Shown: piece by piece, positions 51,331-60,748 of the stretch | Numbering within the stretch: the stretch's first letter is position 1 | Layout: each line of letters opens with the position of its first letter | Origin: Fimbriiglobus sp043785105 | GTDB lineage: Bacteria; Planctomycetota; Planctomycetia; Gemmatales; Gemmataceae | Length of the DNA stretch: 64,000 bases | Direction: 5' to 3' | NCBI GenBank assembly: GCA_043785105.1 | Contig: JAYVXO010000103.1 | Span: 1 to 64,000 of the forward strand | The notes under the pieces: generated by a model | The model's database searches: none | What the model was told of the DNA's origin: nothing | Seen by the model: only the letters and a program-made list of their open reading frames with translations | Made by a program: the position numbers and the translations under genes

Positions 51331-53061
51331 TTACTCCACCCGTAGGTTGCGGATTTCGTACTGAGACTTCACGGTACCCAAGACTTTGTTGATTCGGCGG
51401 AAGACGAATTGGGACTTCTGGGCGCCGGTTACAGACTGGGTTTGCTTGTTCGTCTTGGCGATGACCGCGTCGGACCCCATGAACACCGTGTCCGGAAAGG
51501 CGACGAGAATCGTCTCAATGGCCTTGTTGACATCGTCCACGATATCCGCTGCGAATTCGGCGACACTCTGGACCACACCGCCGGTTGCATCGCCTACTTC
51601 CCGTGCGATTTCCACGACCACAGAAAGCAGAGCCGTGACCAATTGGATGGTTCGGGGTTTGTCCGCACTGTCATCATCGAACAGTGCTGCCTGCACGAAG
51701 GCATCTGCCGTTAGCGGGCTGTTCACGCCGCCACTGGGGAAGATGAGGTTATCGGCAGCGCGGAACGGCTGCGTGTCCCCTTTGCGGAAGCCGGTGTAGA
51801 CGCTCGTGGTTTTGTCCACCGATACCGCGCCCGTCGTGACGACATACGCGGCGAAGACTTCGTCCGTACCCGTCAGATCCGCCTTGTTTGTGCAATGGAT
51901 ATCCAATGCACGGATGCGGGCGATCGTCTTGGGCTGGTCCGCGTTTTTCGCCGCGGGTTTCTTCTGGGTTCCACCCTTTTGCCGCAGCGCCGTTGTGGCT
52001 CGTTCCTTGGTCAGTGGTACGCTGACATCAATCGGTTGCCCGCCGATCGCAGCGGTCCGGATCGCCAGGGGAATTTTGTCCCAATTTTTTTCGTAGTCCG
52101 TTAGCGAGGAACCGGGGACTGTTTTGAGTTTGGCGAAGGTCCGGCTTTCCAGATCGGAACCAGCTTTGCCGCCGGTTTGTTGGAACCGCTTCACTTGCTG
52201 AACAACTAGCGCGGCGAGTGGCGATCCGCCTTGGTCGGACACGTTCGCTTTCAGGTCATCAAACTTGCTCTGATCGACGAGTTTTTTCTGATCGACGAGC
52301 TTGCCCTTGTTGTCGAACTTGGCCTGGTCCACCAGTTTTTTCTGATCGACAAGCTTACCCTTGTTGTCGAACTTGGCCTGATCGACTGCCGGGCCGAACC
52401 GTCGATCTTGCTTACCTTGGGGTAGGTTCTTCGGGTCGTTGACGGGTTGACCGCGTGTCCCCGTTTGCGATGCGACTTTCGCACCGATGCCGCCGACGTT
52501 GCTCTGACCTTGTTGCAGCGTGCCAATTTTCCCTTGTTTGCGATCGTTGGCGGCGCCGACGATTGTTTCCTTCTCGTCGATGATCCAGCCGGAGACGATG
52601 TCGCTGGTGTCGCTCTTGTCTTCCGCACGATACAACCCGGCGAGTGTCGTTTCCGTGTTGGCCTTGGGCGCTGTGAACGGGAGCTTCGTCCCGTCCTTCG
52701 TCGTGACGGTGCCGGTGACGGTGTCGTCGGCCACGGTTGCTTCGATCTTCGACCCGTCTGGCGCCGCGCCGGACAACTTGCCCGCGGCGACTTTACCTTT
52801 CATCCAGCGTGAACACTTCTTGTTGAACGCATCGTTGCCACCACAGACGTAAGCGACGAAATCGCTTGCCGAAGCCACGACGCCAACTTTACCGCCGTCC
52901 ACGTCACCGATGTACGTGAACGATTGCGACTCCGCAACCGCGCCCGGTGGGTCTTGGGCGTTGATGTCCACGTGTGTAGACAGAATGCCCAATCCACCCA
53001 TCAGCAGCACGGCTGCGCACAGCCGACCGTACTTTCGATGCCTAATTTTCAAATTCCACAT
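51331..53061 (-). CDS. Large exported protein with 18-residue tandem repeats, function unknown
   Basis: A 576-residue protein with a signal peptide (RLCAAVLLMGGLGILSTHVD). About residues 45-190 form a strand-rich domain (TYIGDVDGGKVGVVASASDF, GTVTTKDGTKLPFTAPKA). Residues about 225-268 hold a charged repeat, VDQAKFDNKGKLVDQKKL, twice and a partial third copy. A second folded region at about 380-500 reads IARIRALDIHCTNKADLTGTDEVFAAYVV, split here by no gap, followed by helices near VVQSVAEFAADIVDDVN and a C-terminal FVFRRINKVLG segment. I recognise no family. It is divergent from the ECF sigma factor (132 nt apart), so it may be a regulated target or a partner of the kinase pathway. Low-complexity linkers suggest a surface or wall location. 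Confidence 0.65.
   Translation of the reverse strand: MWNLKIRHRKYGRLCAAVLLMGGLGILSTHVDINAQDPPGAVAESQSFTYIGDVDGGKVGVVASASDFVAYVCGGNDAFNKKCSRWMKGKVAAGKLSGAAPDGSKIEATVADDTVTGTVTTKDGTKLPFTAPKANTETTLAGLYRAEDKSDTSDIVSGWIIDEKETIVGAANDRKQGKIGTLQQGQSNVGGIGAKVASQTGTRGQPVNDPKNLPQGKQDRRFGPAVDQAKFDNKGKLVDQKKLVDQAKFDNKGKLVDQKKLVDQSKFDDLKANVSDQGGSPLAALVVQQVKRFQQTGGKAGSDLESRTFAKLKTVPGSSLTDYEKNWDKIPLAIRTAAIGGQPIDVSVPLTKERATTALRQKGGTQKKPAAKNADQPKTIARIRALDIHCTNKADLTGTDEVFAAYVVTTGAVSVDKTTSVYTGFRKGDTQPFRAADNLIFPSGGVNSPLTADAFVQAALFDDDSADKPRTIQLVTALLSVVVEIAREVGDATGGVVQSVAEFAADIVDDVNKAIETILVAFPDTVFMGSDAVIAKTNKQTQSVTGAQKSQFVFRRINKVLGTVKSQYEIRNLRVE
52262..52386 (-). repeat. 54-bp intragenic tandem repeat, 2.3 copies
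   Basis: Units begin at 52262, 52316 and 52370 (the last is partial, 17 nt). They encode the 18-residue VDQAKFDNKGKLVDQKKL unit of the exported protein. Copies differ at a few bases, mostly near the ends of the unit, so the array is under coding constraint and not freshly duplicated. Unit length keeps the frame when copy number changes. Confidence 0.8.
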
Positions 53062-53193
53062 TGCTCGCTTCCTCCGAAAAATAGCAGGCCACCTCGGCCC
53101 GCTTACCCCTCCATGCGAATTCGAGGTCTGAAGCGTGTCAGGAATGTTTCAGAAATCGCTTGCTGTGAAAAAGGAGCAGCGTACCATTGCGGC

Positions 53194-53736
53194 ATGGCAG
53201 ACGAGACTACACCTGAACTGGCGAAGTCGGCGGCGGAACTTTTGCCGACGGTTTACGACGAACTGCGCCGGATGGCTGCCGCCCAAATGGCCCGCGAAAA
53301 ACCAGGACAAACGCTCAATCCCACCGCCCTTGTTCACGAAGCGTACCAACGCCTGATCGGTCCACACGACGCGGAAAAATGGGCGAACAAACGGCATTTC
53401 CTGGCAGCGGCTGCCGAAGCCATGCGGCGAATCCTGGTCGAAAACGCTCGCCGCAAGAAAAGCATCAAACGCGGCGGCGGCGCGGTCCGGCATGACATCC
53501 TGGACACCCCCGTGGCCACCGCCGAAATGGACGACACGCTACTCGACCTCCACGACGCGCTCGACGAACTTGCGGCGAAGGATGCCGACAAGGCCGAGTT
53601 GGTCAAGCTGCGGTACTTCACCGGGTTGACCATCGAACAGACCGCCGAGGTGATGGGAGTTTCGGTTTCGACCGCCAACCGCCAGTGGGTCTTTGCGCGT
53701 GCCTGGCTTTATGACCGCATTTCCGAAAAAAGCTGA
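53194..53736 (+). CDS. ECF-type RNA polymerase sigma factor, TIGR02999-like
   Basis: A 180-residue sigma factor starting at ATG 53194; the upstream part of the open frame is antisense to the neighbouring gene. Region 2 has the group's mark LLPTVYDELRRMAAAQMARE and TLNPTALVHEAYQRLIG, then HFLAAAAEAMRRILVENARR. Region 4 has ALDELAAKDADKAELVKLRYFTGLTIEQTAEVMGVS, here cut into its two halves by no gap in sequence, and ends with the recognition helix region STANRQWVFARAWLYDRI. In planctomycetes and acidobacteria these are usually followed by a Ser/Thr kinase, as here (47 nt). No anti-sigma factor is present, so control by the kinase is likely. Confidence 0.92.
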   Translation: MADETTPELAKSAAELLPTVYDELRRMAAAQMAREKPGQTLNPTALVHEAYQRLIGPHDAEKWANKRHFLAAAAEAMRRILVENARRKKSIKRGGGAVRHDILDTPVATAEMDDTLLDLHDALDELAAKDADKAELVKLRYFTGLTIEQTAEVMGVSVSTANRQWVFARAWLYDRISEKS

Positions 53737-53783
53737 CACGATCGACCACCCCTTTTCGCACGTAGTAGTGGAGGTGCCTTCAA

Positions 53784-56700
53784 ATGCGGGAAGAACAACT
53801 ATTCTTGGATGTGGTGGAACTCCCCTTCGAGTCACGGGCAAGCTATTTGGCCAGCGTCTGTGGGGATGACGACACACTGCGTGAACGGGTCGAATCGCTG
53901 TTGCGCGCCAACGACCGTGCTGACGGATTCCTTGATCCCCTCGTCCCACCTCCGTCAACTGTCATCTCAAAGAATAATCATCTACTCGCAACAACTAATG
54001 ACTTCATACATGTCCTTTCCGCATCAAACGAAGACTTCGCGGGCCGTTGCATCGGTCGGTACCGGCTCACGGGTGTGCTCGGCGAAGGGGGCATGGGGAC
54101 AGTTTACGCTGCTGAGCAGTTTGAACCCGTTCATCGTGCGGTTGCGGTCAAAGTGATTCGCCCCGGAATGGATTCGGCGTCGATCCTTAATCGCTTTGAA
54201 GCGGAACGGCAAGCCCTCGCGTTGATGGACCACCCGAACATCGCCCGCATTCTGGACGGCGGGGTGACCGACGAACAGCGCCCGTACTTCGTGATGGAAC
54301 GGGTCATCGGTCGGCCCCTGACGGAGTATTGCGACACGCACCGGCTTTCGACGGCGGCGCGGCTGGAACTGTTTGAGATTGTCTGCGCTGCGGTTCAACA
54401 TGCCCACCAAAAAGGGATCATCCACCGCGATTTGAAGCCGTCGAACATCCTCGTCGAAACCCGCGACGGCAAGCCATGCCCCAAGGTCATCGACTTCGGG
54501 ATCGCCAAAGCCCTACGCGGATCACTCACGGATCATTCGATCCACACCGAAGCCGGCTTCGTCATCGGCACGCGGGAGTACATGTCCCCCGAGATGGCCG
54601 ACCCTTCTTCGGCGGACATTGATACCCGCAGCGACGTGTACTCGTTGGGTGTGATTCTGTACGAACTCCTCACCGGACGCACGCCTTTTGAACCGGCACG
54701 ACTGCGCCAAACGTCGATGCTCGAATGCCTCCGCATCATCCGGGAAGAAGAACCGCCCGCACCGAGTTCCCGCCTGAAGAACGCCGATACGTTGGTGGAC
54801 ATCGCTGAACGGCGCGACACCGAACCGGAACGCCTGATCCGCCAAGTGCGTGGCGAATTGGATTGGATCGTCACCAAGGCACTGGAGAAGGACCGCACCC
54901 GCCGTTACGAAAGCCCCTCGGCACTGGCCGAAGACCTCCGGCGTCATCTCGCCAACGAACCGATTTTGGCCGGTCCGGTCACGCGAATCTACCGGCTTGG
55001 CAAGTTTGTCCGTCGCAACCGACCGATGGTCATCGCCGGGTGTATGGTGCTGGGCGCACTGGTGACCGGCACCACGGCAGCAACGGTTGGGTTGGTCGAA
55101 GCCGTGTCCGCCCGCAAACTCTCGGACCAACGCTTCGCGGACTTGCGGATCGAAAAGGCGAAAGTCGAAGCCGCAAAAACGGATGCTGAAAACGCCGAAG
55201 CCCGCGCGGTCCGCGACCGCGACCTCGCGGTGGGCGCCGAAGCCGACTCGAACGCTTTCAACACGTTCGTGATCGACTCCATTTTAACAGCGTCTCTCCC
55301 TGAGAAAGAACGCGAAGGCCTCGGTAAGTCGATCACACTGGCGGAAGCGATATCGAAAGCCGAACCGAACCTGGAGGCCGCGTTCGTCAACCGCCCCGTC
55401 GCGGAAGCCCGCGCGCGGCGCACCATCGCCCGAACGTGGAACAAACTTGGTCGTTACCCAGAAGCAGAGGTGCAGTACCTTCGTGCCATCGAACTTCAAC
55501 AACAACACTTGGGCGCCGATGCACCCGATACGCTGGACACGTTGATCGGCCGGCTACTGCTGTTACTAGACATGAGCCGGTATGCCGAAGCGCGGCAACT
55601 CGGGGAAGAACTGGTGCCGCGAGTGATTGCGGTCTTCGGGCCAGACCATGAAGGTTCGCTCCAGACGCGGATTCACTTGTCGCAGGTCTACCTAAATCTT
55701 GGGGACATGGCCAAGGCCCTGCCGATGGTCCGCGAACTGCATGAACATTGCACCCGCGTCCTTGGACCGGAGCATACCAAGACGTTGTCAACCCTGAACA
55801 GCTTGGGACTGGGACTAGCAAGTACGAAACGTTGGGTCGAGGCGCAGGCCGTGTTTGAAAAACTTGTCTCCCTACGGAGTTCGGTATCTGGTCCCGATCA
55901 CCCGCTAACCATCACTGCGCTGTCGAACCTGGGCCACAGCCTGCACAGCAACGGTCAACGCGCGGCGGCCCTTGCAATCTATTTGGATGCCAAGGGGCGG
56001 GCACTCGCTGTGCTAGGGGACAAGCACAAAACAACACTGACCGTGTGCGACAATCTTTCCATACTTTATCTGGAACTTGGTCGGAAAAAGGACGCTCTGG
56101 AACTTTGCGAATGGACTCTGGAACGGCAACGAACCGTCCTCGGGAATGACCATAGGAGTACCTTGAGTTCGCTCTCGAACTTGGCCCGGATCTACAAGGC
56201 CAATGAACGGTTCACCGATGCGATTCCACTGCAACTGGAAGTGCTAGAAGGGAACAAATCAAAATACCCTAAGGGCCACCCCGCGATCCTGGCGGCGTTG
56301 TACAACTTGGGCCACACGTACCACTTGGCGGGTCGCCCAGCCGATGTCCTACCGCCGTTGGAGGAGGCCACCACCCAATACAAAGCCACTGTCGGCATGA
56401 ACGACCCCGTTGCGGCCAGTGCGGCGGTGCTATTGGGTCGTACCTATATCACGCTAAAGCGGGACAACGACGCCGAACCGTGGCTCCGCGCCGCGTTACC
56501 CTACTTCGACACGCCTGCCAAACTGCGGTCGTTCGACGGGGTCGCATTGGTCCGATCCCTGACAGCCATCCTGATGCGAAACGACAACCCCGCCGAAGCG
56601 GAGCCGCTCTTGCGTGCCGCCCTTCAAGCGGTCGGGCAAACGAACGCCACCTTCAATACGGTTCTCCGTTCCGACCTCGGAGGGTGTCTCACGGCCCTCA

Positions 56701-56891
56701 GTCGGTTTGAGGAAGCGGAACCACATCTGCTGGCGGCAGCGTCGGGATTAAAACCCGGCGCGGTTGAGGTGAACCGCGTTCTCGACGCCACCAGTAAGCG
56801 CCTCGTCGAACTCTACGAGAAGTGGGACATGCCACAGAAAGCTGCCGAATGGCGGGCGAAAACAAAGCCAGGAAAGCAGGACGTGAAGTAA
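53784..56891 (+). CDS. Membrane Ser/Thr protein kinase with C-terminal TPR array
   Basis: A 1035-residue kinase. A short helical N-terminal segment (LFLDVVELPFESRASYLASV) is the usual companion-domain of ECF-linked kinases. The Hanks-type kinase domain covers about 90-370, with the G-loop GEGGMGTVY, Lys in AVAVKVIR, catalytic loop HRDLKPSN, DFG in VIDFGIAKAL and EYMSPEMA in the activation segment. A membrane helix follows (VIAGCMVLGALVTGTTAATVG), then a coiled coil rich in Ala, Glu and Lys, and about ten TPRs outside the membrane (ALAIYLDAKGRALAVLGDKH, LSNLARIYKANERFTDAIPL). GGAGG precedes ATG 53784. It probably senses an external protein partner and modulates the preceding sigma factor. Confidence 0.92.
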   Translation: MREEQLFLDVVELPFESRASYLASVCGDDDTLRERVESLLRANDRADGFLDPLVPPPSTVISKNNHLLATTNDFIHVLSASNEDFAGRCIGRYRLTGVLGEGGMGTVYAAEQFEPVHRAVAVKVIRPGMDSASILNRFEAERQALALMDHPNIARILDGGVTDEQRPYFVMERVIGRPLTEYCDTHRLSTAARLELFEIVCAAVQHAHQKGIIHRDLKPSNILVETRDGKPCPKVIDFGIAKALRGSLTDHSIHTEAGFVIGTREYMSPEMADPSSADIDTRSDVYSLGVILYELLTGRTPFEPARLRQTSMLECLRIIREEEPPAPSSRLKNADTLVDIAERRDTEPERLIRQVRGELDWIVTKALEKDRTRRYESPSALAEDLRRHLANEPILAGPVTRIYRLGKFVRRNRPMVIAGCMVLGALVTGTTAATVGLVEAVSARKLSDQRFADLRIEKAKVEAAKTDAENAEARAVRDRDLAVGAEADSNAFNTFVIDSILTASLPEKEREGLGKSITLAEAISKAEPNLEAAFVNRPVAEARARRTIARTWNKLGRYPEAEVQYLRAIELQQQHLGADAPDTLDTLIGRLLLLLDMSRYAEARQLGEELVPRVIAVFGPDHEGSLQTRIHLSQVYLNLGDMAKALPMVRELHEHCTRVLGPEHTKTLSTLNSLGLGLASTKRWVEAQAVFEKLVSLRSSVSGPDHPLTITALSNLGHSLHSNGQRAAALAIYLDAKGRALAVLGDKHKTTLTVCDNLSILYLELGRKKDALELCEWTLERQRTVLGNDHRSTLSSLSNLARIYKANERFTDAIPLQLEVLEGNKSKYPKGHPAILAALYNLGHTYHLAGRPADVLPPLEEATTQYKATVGMNDPVAASAAVLLGRTYITLKRDNDAEPWLRAALPYFDTPAKLRSFDGVALVRSLTAILMRNDNPAEAEPLLRAALQAVGQTNATFNTVLRSDLGGCLTALSRFEEAEPHLLAAASGLKPGAVEVNRVLDATSKRLVELYEKWDMPQKAAEWRAKTKPGKQDVK

Positions 56892-56964
56892 TAGTTTCAG
56901 CCGTCCCAGCACACCGAGAAGTGAGTATCAGCCAGTTCCTGATCGGGTTGCCATCCGGCGACTG

Positions 56965-58338
56965 TTATTTCTTCAACGCTTCCAAAGCTAACTTGGGTTT
57001 TGTCTCGTTGGGGTTGGCCAATTTGATGGCTTGCTCGACCACGAGCACCGCCTCGGGTTTACGGCCTGCCGCAACCAGAACATCACTGAGTACGAGGTAC
57101 GACTCCCATTCTTCGGGCCGGCAGTTGATGCCATCTCGTGCGACTTTTTCAGCCTCCGCCAGCTTATCGAGACGCAACAGTGCCTTCGCTTGATAAAGGT
57201 ATCCGGGTGTGTAATCGGGTTTCAATCGGACCGATTCTCGCAGCGATTCGATCGCGCGATTGAGTAATTGAACAGTGGCTTCTTGACGCCCTTCGGCCTC
57301 GGCACGGTCCGCTAACCCGAGTTGGGCTAATCCCAGAAACGAGTGCGCGGTGACAAGTCCTCGGCCTTGTGGGTCACGCAACACATCCTCGGCCACGGCC
57401 ACGGCAGCCGGGTAGTCTCCGGCATTCACCAATGCCCGAAGCAGTAACATTTGGGTTTCTACGGACGGGTACTGGTCCGCCAGTGATGTTGCAGTCCGCA
57501 CCGCAGCCCGGTCGTCTTGGGCACCCTCTTGTGCTGTGTACGTATCCATCAGCACCCTTCGACCCCGGCGAAGTTCGGCCACTTCCACGGCGAAGGGGTT
57601 CGCCCACGAGTGATCGGGTGATAAAAGATTGGAGGCGTAATCGTAGCCGTCGGCCTCTTTCGCATTCCCGGAACGACGGGTGAGTTCAGCCATTGCGATC
57701 GCCGATTTCTTCCGAGCGAACGGACTGCGGGCTAACCCTAACAGGATTTTCGAGGCGCGCTGTGTCTCACCTTGAAGTGCGAGTGCCATGCCCACACGGT
57801 ACGCAGCCCAAGCGTCGGTCGGATCGGCGTCATACACCCGTTGGTATAGGGGTGCGGCCTCCTCGCCTCGACCGAGTTCGGTCAACAGGTCGGCGAGAGA
57901 CAGGACTGGCGATGAACGGTGATTCGGGCTAGGGGGAGGGCACTCCGACGCGAGACGGTACAAACGCAGTGCTTCCTCTTTGTTCGTCGATTGCAAGTTT
58001 CGATAGTTCAATTGTTCCGCTAGTAGAAACGGCCACCGGGCGTCGGCGGGATCGAGAATCATCGCCTGTCGATAACACGTGGCGGACTCTTCAAAGCTTT
58101 CATGGGCGTCAAACGCCATCCCCAGTTCGCCCCAGGCACGAGCTTGTTTCGGGTTGGCGAGTACGGCTTGTCGTTTTTTCTCGACGATCTCGAGTATGGG
58201 AGGATCGGTCCATTCTGCAGGCACGTGTGGCGGCGTTGGACCCTGGGGTCCGCGCAGGGACCAGAAGTAATAGCACGACACGCCCAACACGGCGGTGGGG
58301 ATCAGCACCAGAACCAATCGAAGGACAATCCGCCTCAT
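56965..58338 (-). CDS. Membrane-anchored TPR protein
   Basis: A 457-residue protein. ATG 58338 overlaps the stop codon of the FG-GAP gene (ATGA at 58335-58338) and gives an N-terminal anchor (IVLRLVLVLIPTAVLGVSCYYFW). The rest is TPR-like helical pairs: QARAWGELGMAFDAHESFEE, EEAAPLYQRVYDADPTDAW, AIESLRESVRLKPDYTPGYL and GINCRPEEWESYLVLSDVLV. It is similar in plan to the protein at 61986. Coupling with a CRTAC1-like protein suggests the two are made in fixed ratio and act together outside the membrane. It ends convergently with the kinase gene; the 73-nt gap holds nothing notable. Confidence 0.8.
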   Translation of the reverse strand: MRRIVLRLVLVLIPTAVLGVSCYYFWSLRGPQGPTPPHVPAEWTDPPILEIVEKKRQAVLANPKQARAWGELGMAFDAHESFEESATCYRQAMILDPADARWPFLLAEQLNYRNLQSTNKEEALRLYRLASECPPPSPNHRSSPVLSLADLLTELGRGEEAAPLYQRVYDADPTDAWAAYRVGMALALQGETQRASKILLGLARSPFARKKSAIAMAELTRRSGNAKEADGYDYASNLLSPDHSWANPFAVEVAELRRGRRVLMDTYTAQEGAQDDRAAVRTATSLADQYPSVETQMLLLRALVNAGDYPAAVAVAEDVLRDPQGRGLVTAHSFLGLAQLGLADRAEAEGRQEATVQLLNRAIESLRESVRLKPDYTPGYLYQAKALLRLDKLAEAEKVARDGINCRPEEWESYLVLSDVLVAAGRKPEAVLVVEQAIKLANPNETKPKLALEALKK

Positions 58339-60086
58339 CCTGGCACCCCTTGCCCAGGTTTCAACTCCACCCAACGGTCAACTGCGCCGCCTGGGAATCG
58401 CTCGGTTTTGCCGTCCGGCCACGTGACTTCAATTTTGTCGTAGGTCGTCGCGGACCCGAGACCGTATAACGGTCTCGGGTCACTGCTACAGAGATAGCTT
58501 TGCGACGACTGAACAACCTGCATCCACGTGCGGCTACCAGCCGTTACACGGACTGTGGTTCCGAGCAGATCCCGGTTACCACGTTGGGGGTCGATGGCCC
58601 GGACGCCAAGCCAATGGCCACCCAATGGCGACAAGGGGGCGACGTTCCGGAGCAAGCGAGCCTTATCGCCGATCGACATGACTAATAAATCGGGGCGCCC
58701 GTCGTTGTCGTAGTCGCCTAGGGCAAGCCCTCGTGCGACGTTCGGCTTACCGCACAAGCCGGGGTGCGCTTCTGAAACATCTTCAAATTGGCCATTCCCG
58801 GTGTTCCGGAGGAGTTGGTTCCGTTCGGCATAGGGACGCCAAAATTCCGGTACTTGTTCGGTCCCAGGAAGTGTTGTGCCTCGGTAGACTCTGCCGTTGA
58901 CGTAGGCGATATCGGGCCAGCCGTCTCGATCGAAATCCGCGGCCACCGCCCCGAAACCGGTCCCCCGCCACTTCGTCCGGACGACCTGAGATTTCTGCGT
59001 GTGATCGCGGAAAAACCCCACCGGCCCTTGATGCCAGAGCGTGTGGGTCTCGTTGCCGAGGTGAGTTACGAAGACGTCGGTCAGCCCGTCCCCGTCGTAG
59101 TCCGCCACGGCGATCCCCATGTTGGCAAATGGCAGCCCGTTGTCTGTCAAGGCGATGCCTCGGGACATCGCCTCGTTTTTGAACGTGCCGTCGCGTTGGT
59201 TCACCCAAAGGTGGTTGGGTGTCCCGTCGTTGGTGATAAAGAAATCGGGCCAACCATCGCCGGTCAGGTCCGCAGCGTACACCCCTAACCCTGGTGCTGT
59301 CTTAGTGGCAAGCCCCGCTTTGACGGTCACGTCCTCGAAACGCACCGGCTTACCGTCGCCCGGACCCAAGTTCCGGAACAGTCGTGGGATGGTTCCGGGG
59401 AAGGTCCGTGGACCGCAGAAGTCGCGGCTACCGTTCGGGGAATTGCAGGGCCAGGAACGGTCGTAATCGAGGTAATTGACAATGAGTAGGTCGAGCCGAC
59501 CGTCCCGATCGTAGTCAACGAAAACGGCAGATGACCCCCATTGCGGGTTGACAACGCCGGCCTCTGTCGTGATGTCCCGAAACTTCCCGCCCCCCTCGTT
59601 TCGTAGCAATCGGGCGCCCGTGTATTGGGTAATAATCACATCCGGCTTGCCGTCGTTATCAATGTCACCGATCGCAACACCGATGTTGTAGCCGTCAAAA
59701 TCGAGGCCGCTGCCGACCGAGGCGTCCCGGAACTTTCCATCGGCAGTCTGTAAAAATAATTTGTTGCCGACCCCCGTGTTCGGGCCAGCACCTTGCAAGA
59801 AGAGAACATCAAGGAGACCGTCGCCGTTCGCGTCGAAAAAAGCCCCGCCGCCGTACATGGATTGCGGCATGAAATAACTGCCGGTTGGACCGCAATCGTG
59901 CGTGAAATTCAGGCCAACTGCATCGGTCACATCTTCAAACCAACCCGTGCCGATAGTGGCTGTAGCAGGATATGCCGTAGCTTGAGACGGCTCGGTTCGA
60001 GTGGAAGACGAGCAACCCAAAACCGTAATGATCAGCCCGCTAAGGATCGTCAGAAACCACCACGGTCGGTGGAGAAGTCCAGGCAT
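58335..60086 (-). CDS. CRTAC1-like FG-GAP/UnbV lipoprotein
   Basis: A 583-residue protein. ATG 60086 opens a lipoprotein signal (WFLTILSGLIITVLGC); the longer frame to 60143 lacks a better ribosome site. Blades with Asp-rich loops are frequent: DANGDGLLD, DIDNDGKPD, DYDRDGRLD, DLTGDGWPD, DYDGDGLTD, DFDRDGWPD and DYDNDGRPD. A UnbV domain ends the protein (VVQSSQSYLCSSDPRPLYGLG, then VTWPDGKTERFPGG). It lies about 110 nt after the small lipoprotein gene and overlaps the downstream TPR gene by 4 nt. The arrangement repeats the FG-GAP plus TPR pairing at 4.5-10 kb. No enzymatic role is known. Confidence 0.87.
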   Translation of the reverse strand: MPGLLHRPWWFLTILSGLIITVLGCSSSTRTEPSQATAYPATATIGTGWFEDVTDAVGLNFTHDCGPTGSYFMPQSMYGGGAFFDANGDGLLDVLFLQGAGPNTGVGNKLFLQTADGKFRDASVGSGLDFDGYNIGVAIGDIDNDGKPDVIITQYTGARLLRNEGGGKFRDITTEAGVVNPQWGSSAVFVDYDRDGRLDLLIVNYLDYDRSWPCNSPNGSRDFCGPRTFPGTIPRLFRNLGPGDGKPVRFEDVTVKAGLATKTAPGLGVYAADLTGDGWPDFFITNDGTPNHLWVNQRDGTFKNEAMSRGIALTDNGLPFANMGIAVADYDGDGLTDVFVTHLGNETHTLWHQGPVGFFRDHTQKSQVVRTKWRGTGFGAVAADFDRDGWPDIAYVNGRVYRGTTLPGTEQVPEFWRPYAERNQLLRNTGNGQFEDVSEAHPGLCGKPNVARGLALGDYDNDGRPDLLVMSIGDKARLLRNVAPLSPLGGHWLGVRAIDPQRGNRDLLGTTVRVTAGSRTWMQVVQSSQSYLCSSDPRPLYGLGSATTYDKIEVTWPDGKTERFPGGAVDRWVELKPGQGVPG

Positions 60087-60194
60087 AGGAATGATCCGAT
60101 TGGACGAACAAGATAGGTAACAAAAAACGGCGAACCAGTTCACACGGTATCCGTGCTTGTGGTCCGCCGTACTGCTTTTTACACAGCGGTACCG

Positions 60195-60656
60195 TCACTT
60201 ACCTTTGATTTCAAACGCAAGGTTGGTGGCCCCGCCGGCTTCAATTACCCGGATTTGGGTACTCGCTTGACCCCACTCCGGTGGGATGTAATCTTCCGCG
60301 TCCGGGTCATAATCGATCGGGAAGCCACCGACTTCGCCTTTCATCTTCTCTGAGTACCCTTTGAGTTGAGCCTCGGCTTGTGGGCGAATCTTTTTGGCTC
60401 CGGTCATTTTTCGCATGGCCGAAATCACGATTTTGTTAGAGCCGATCATCGCCTGTCCGGTGAACTTGCCGTCGATAATGTCCGTTGTAGACGGTGGACG
60501 GCCATCGGTGGAAAATGTGATTTTACCCTTTTCGATGGGCTTGCCGTTGTAGTTCACCGTGCCGCTGACATTTGCATAGGCGGGCGGCTTATCCCCACTA
60601 GTACAGCCAACGACCAGTACAAGCACCAGTGTTAAAAATCCGATGGAACGATTCAT
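60195..60656 (-). CDS. Small lipoprotein with a beta-sandwich (carboxypeptidase-regulatory-like) domain
   Basis: A 153-residue lipoprotein starting at ATG 60656, with the signal FLTLVLVLVVGC. The mature chain has the short Ig-like pattern common next to DUF1559 genes in planctomycetes: VSGTVNYNGKPIEKGKITFS, then GKFTGQAMIGSNKIVISA, and the closing NLAFEIKG. A Pro-rich loop follows a KMTGAKKIRPQ segment. It begins about 90 nt after the DUF1559 stop. It probably serves as a surface accessory of the pseudopilin-like protein; the function is not established. Confidence 0.72.
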   Translation of the reverse strand: MNRSIGFLTLVLVLVVGCTSGDKPPAYANVSGTVNYNGKPIEKGKITFSTDGRPPSTTDIIDGKFTGQAMIGSNKIVISAMRKMTGAKKIRPQAEAQLKGYSEKMKGEVGGFPIDYDPDAEDYIPPEWGQASTQIRVIEAGGATNLAFEIKGK

Positions 60657-60748
60657 GGCACATTGAGGTTGTGAAACAAGTGGAGAAGTAAAGATGGGCC
60701 GACCGTTAGGCCGGCCCATCACGATTGGTTAACTCGATTTCGTCGATG

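Noticed and set aside
52262..52386. Possible CRISPR-like repeat
   Set aside because: The units are directly adjacent without unique spacers and encode an in-frame protein repeat.
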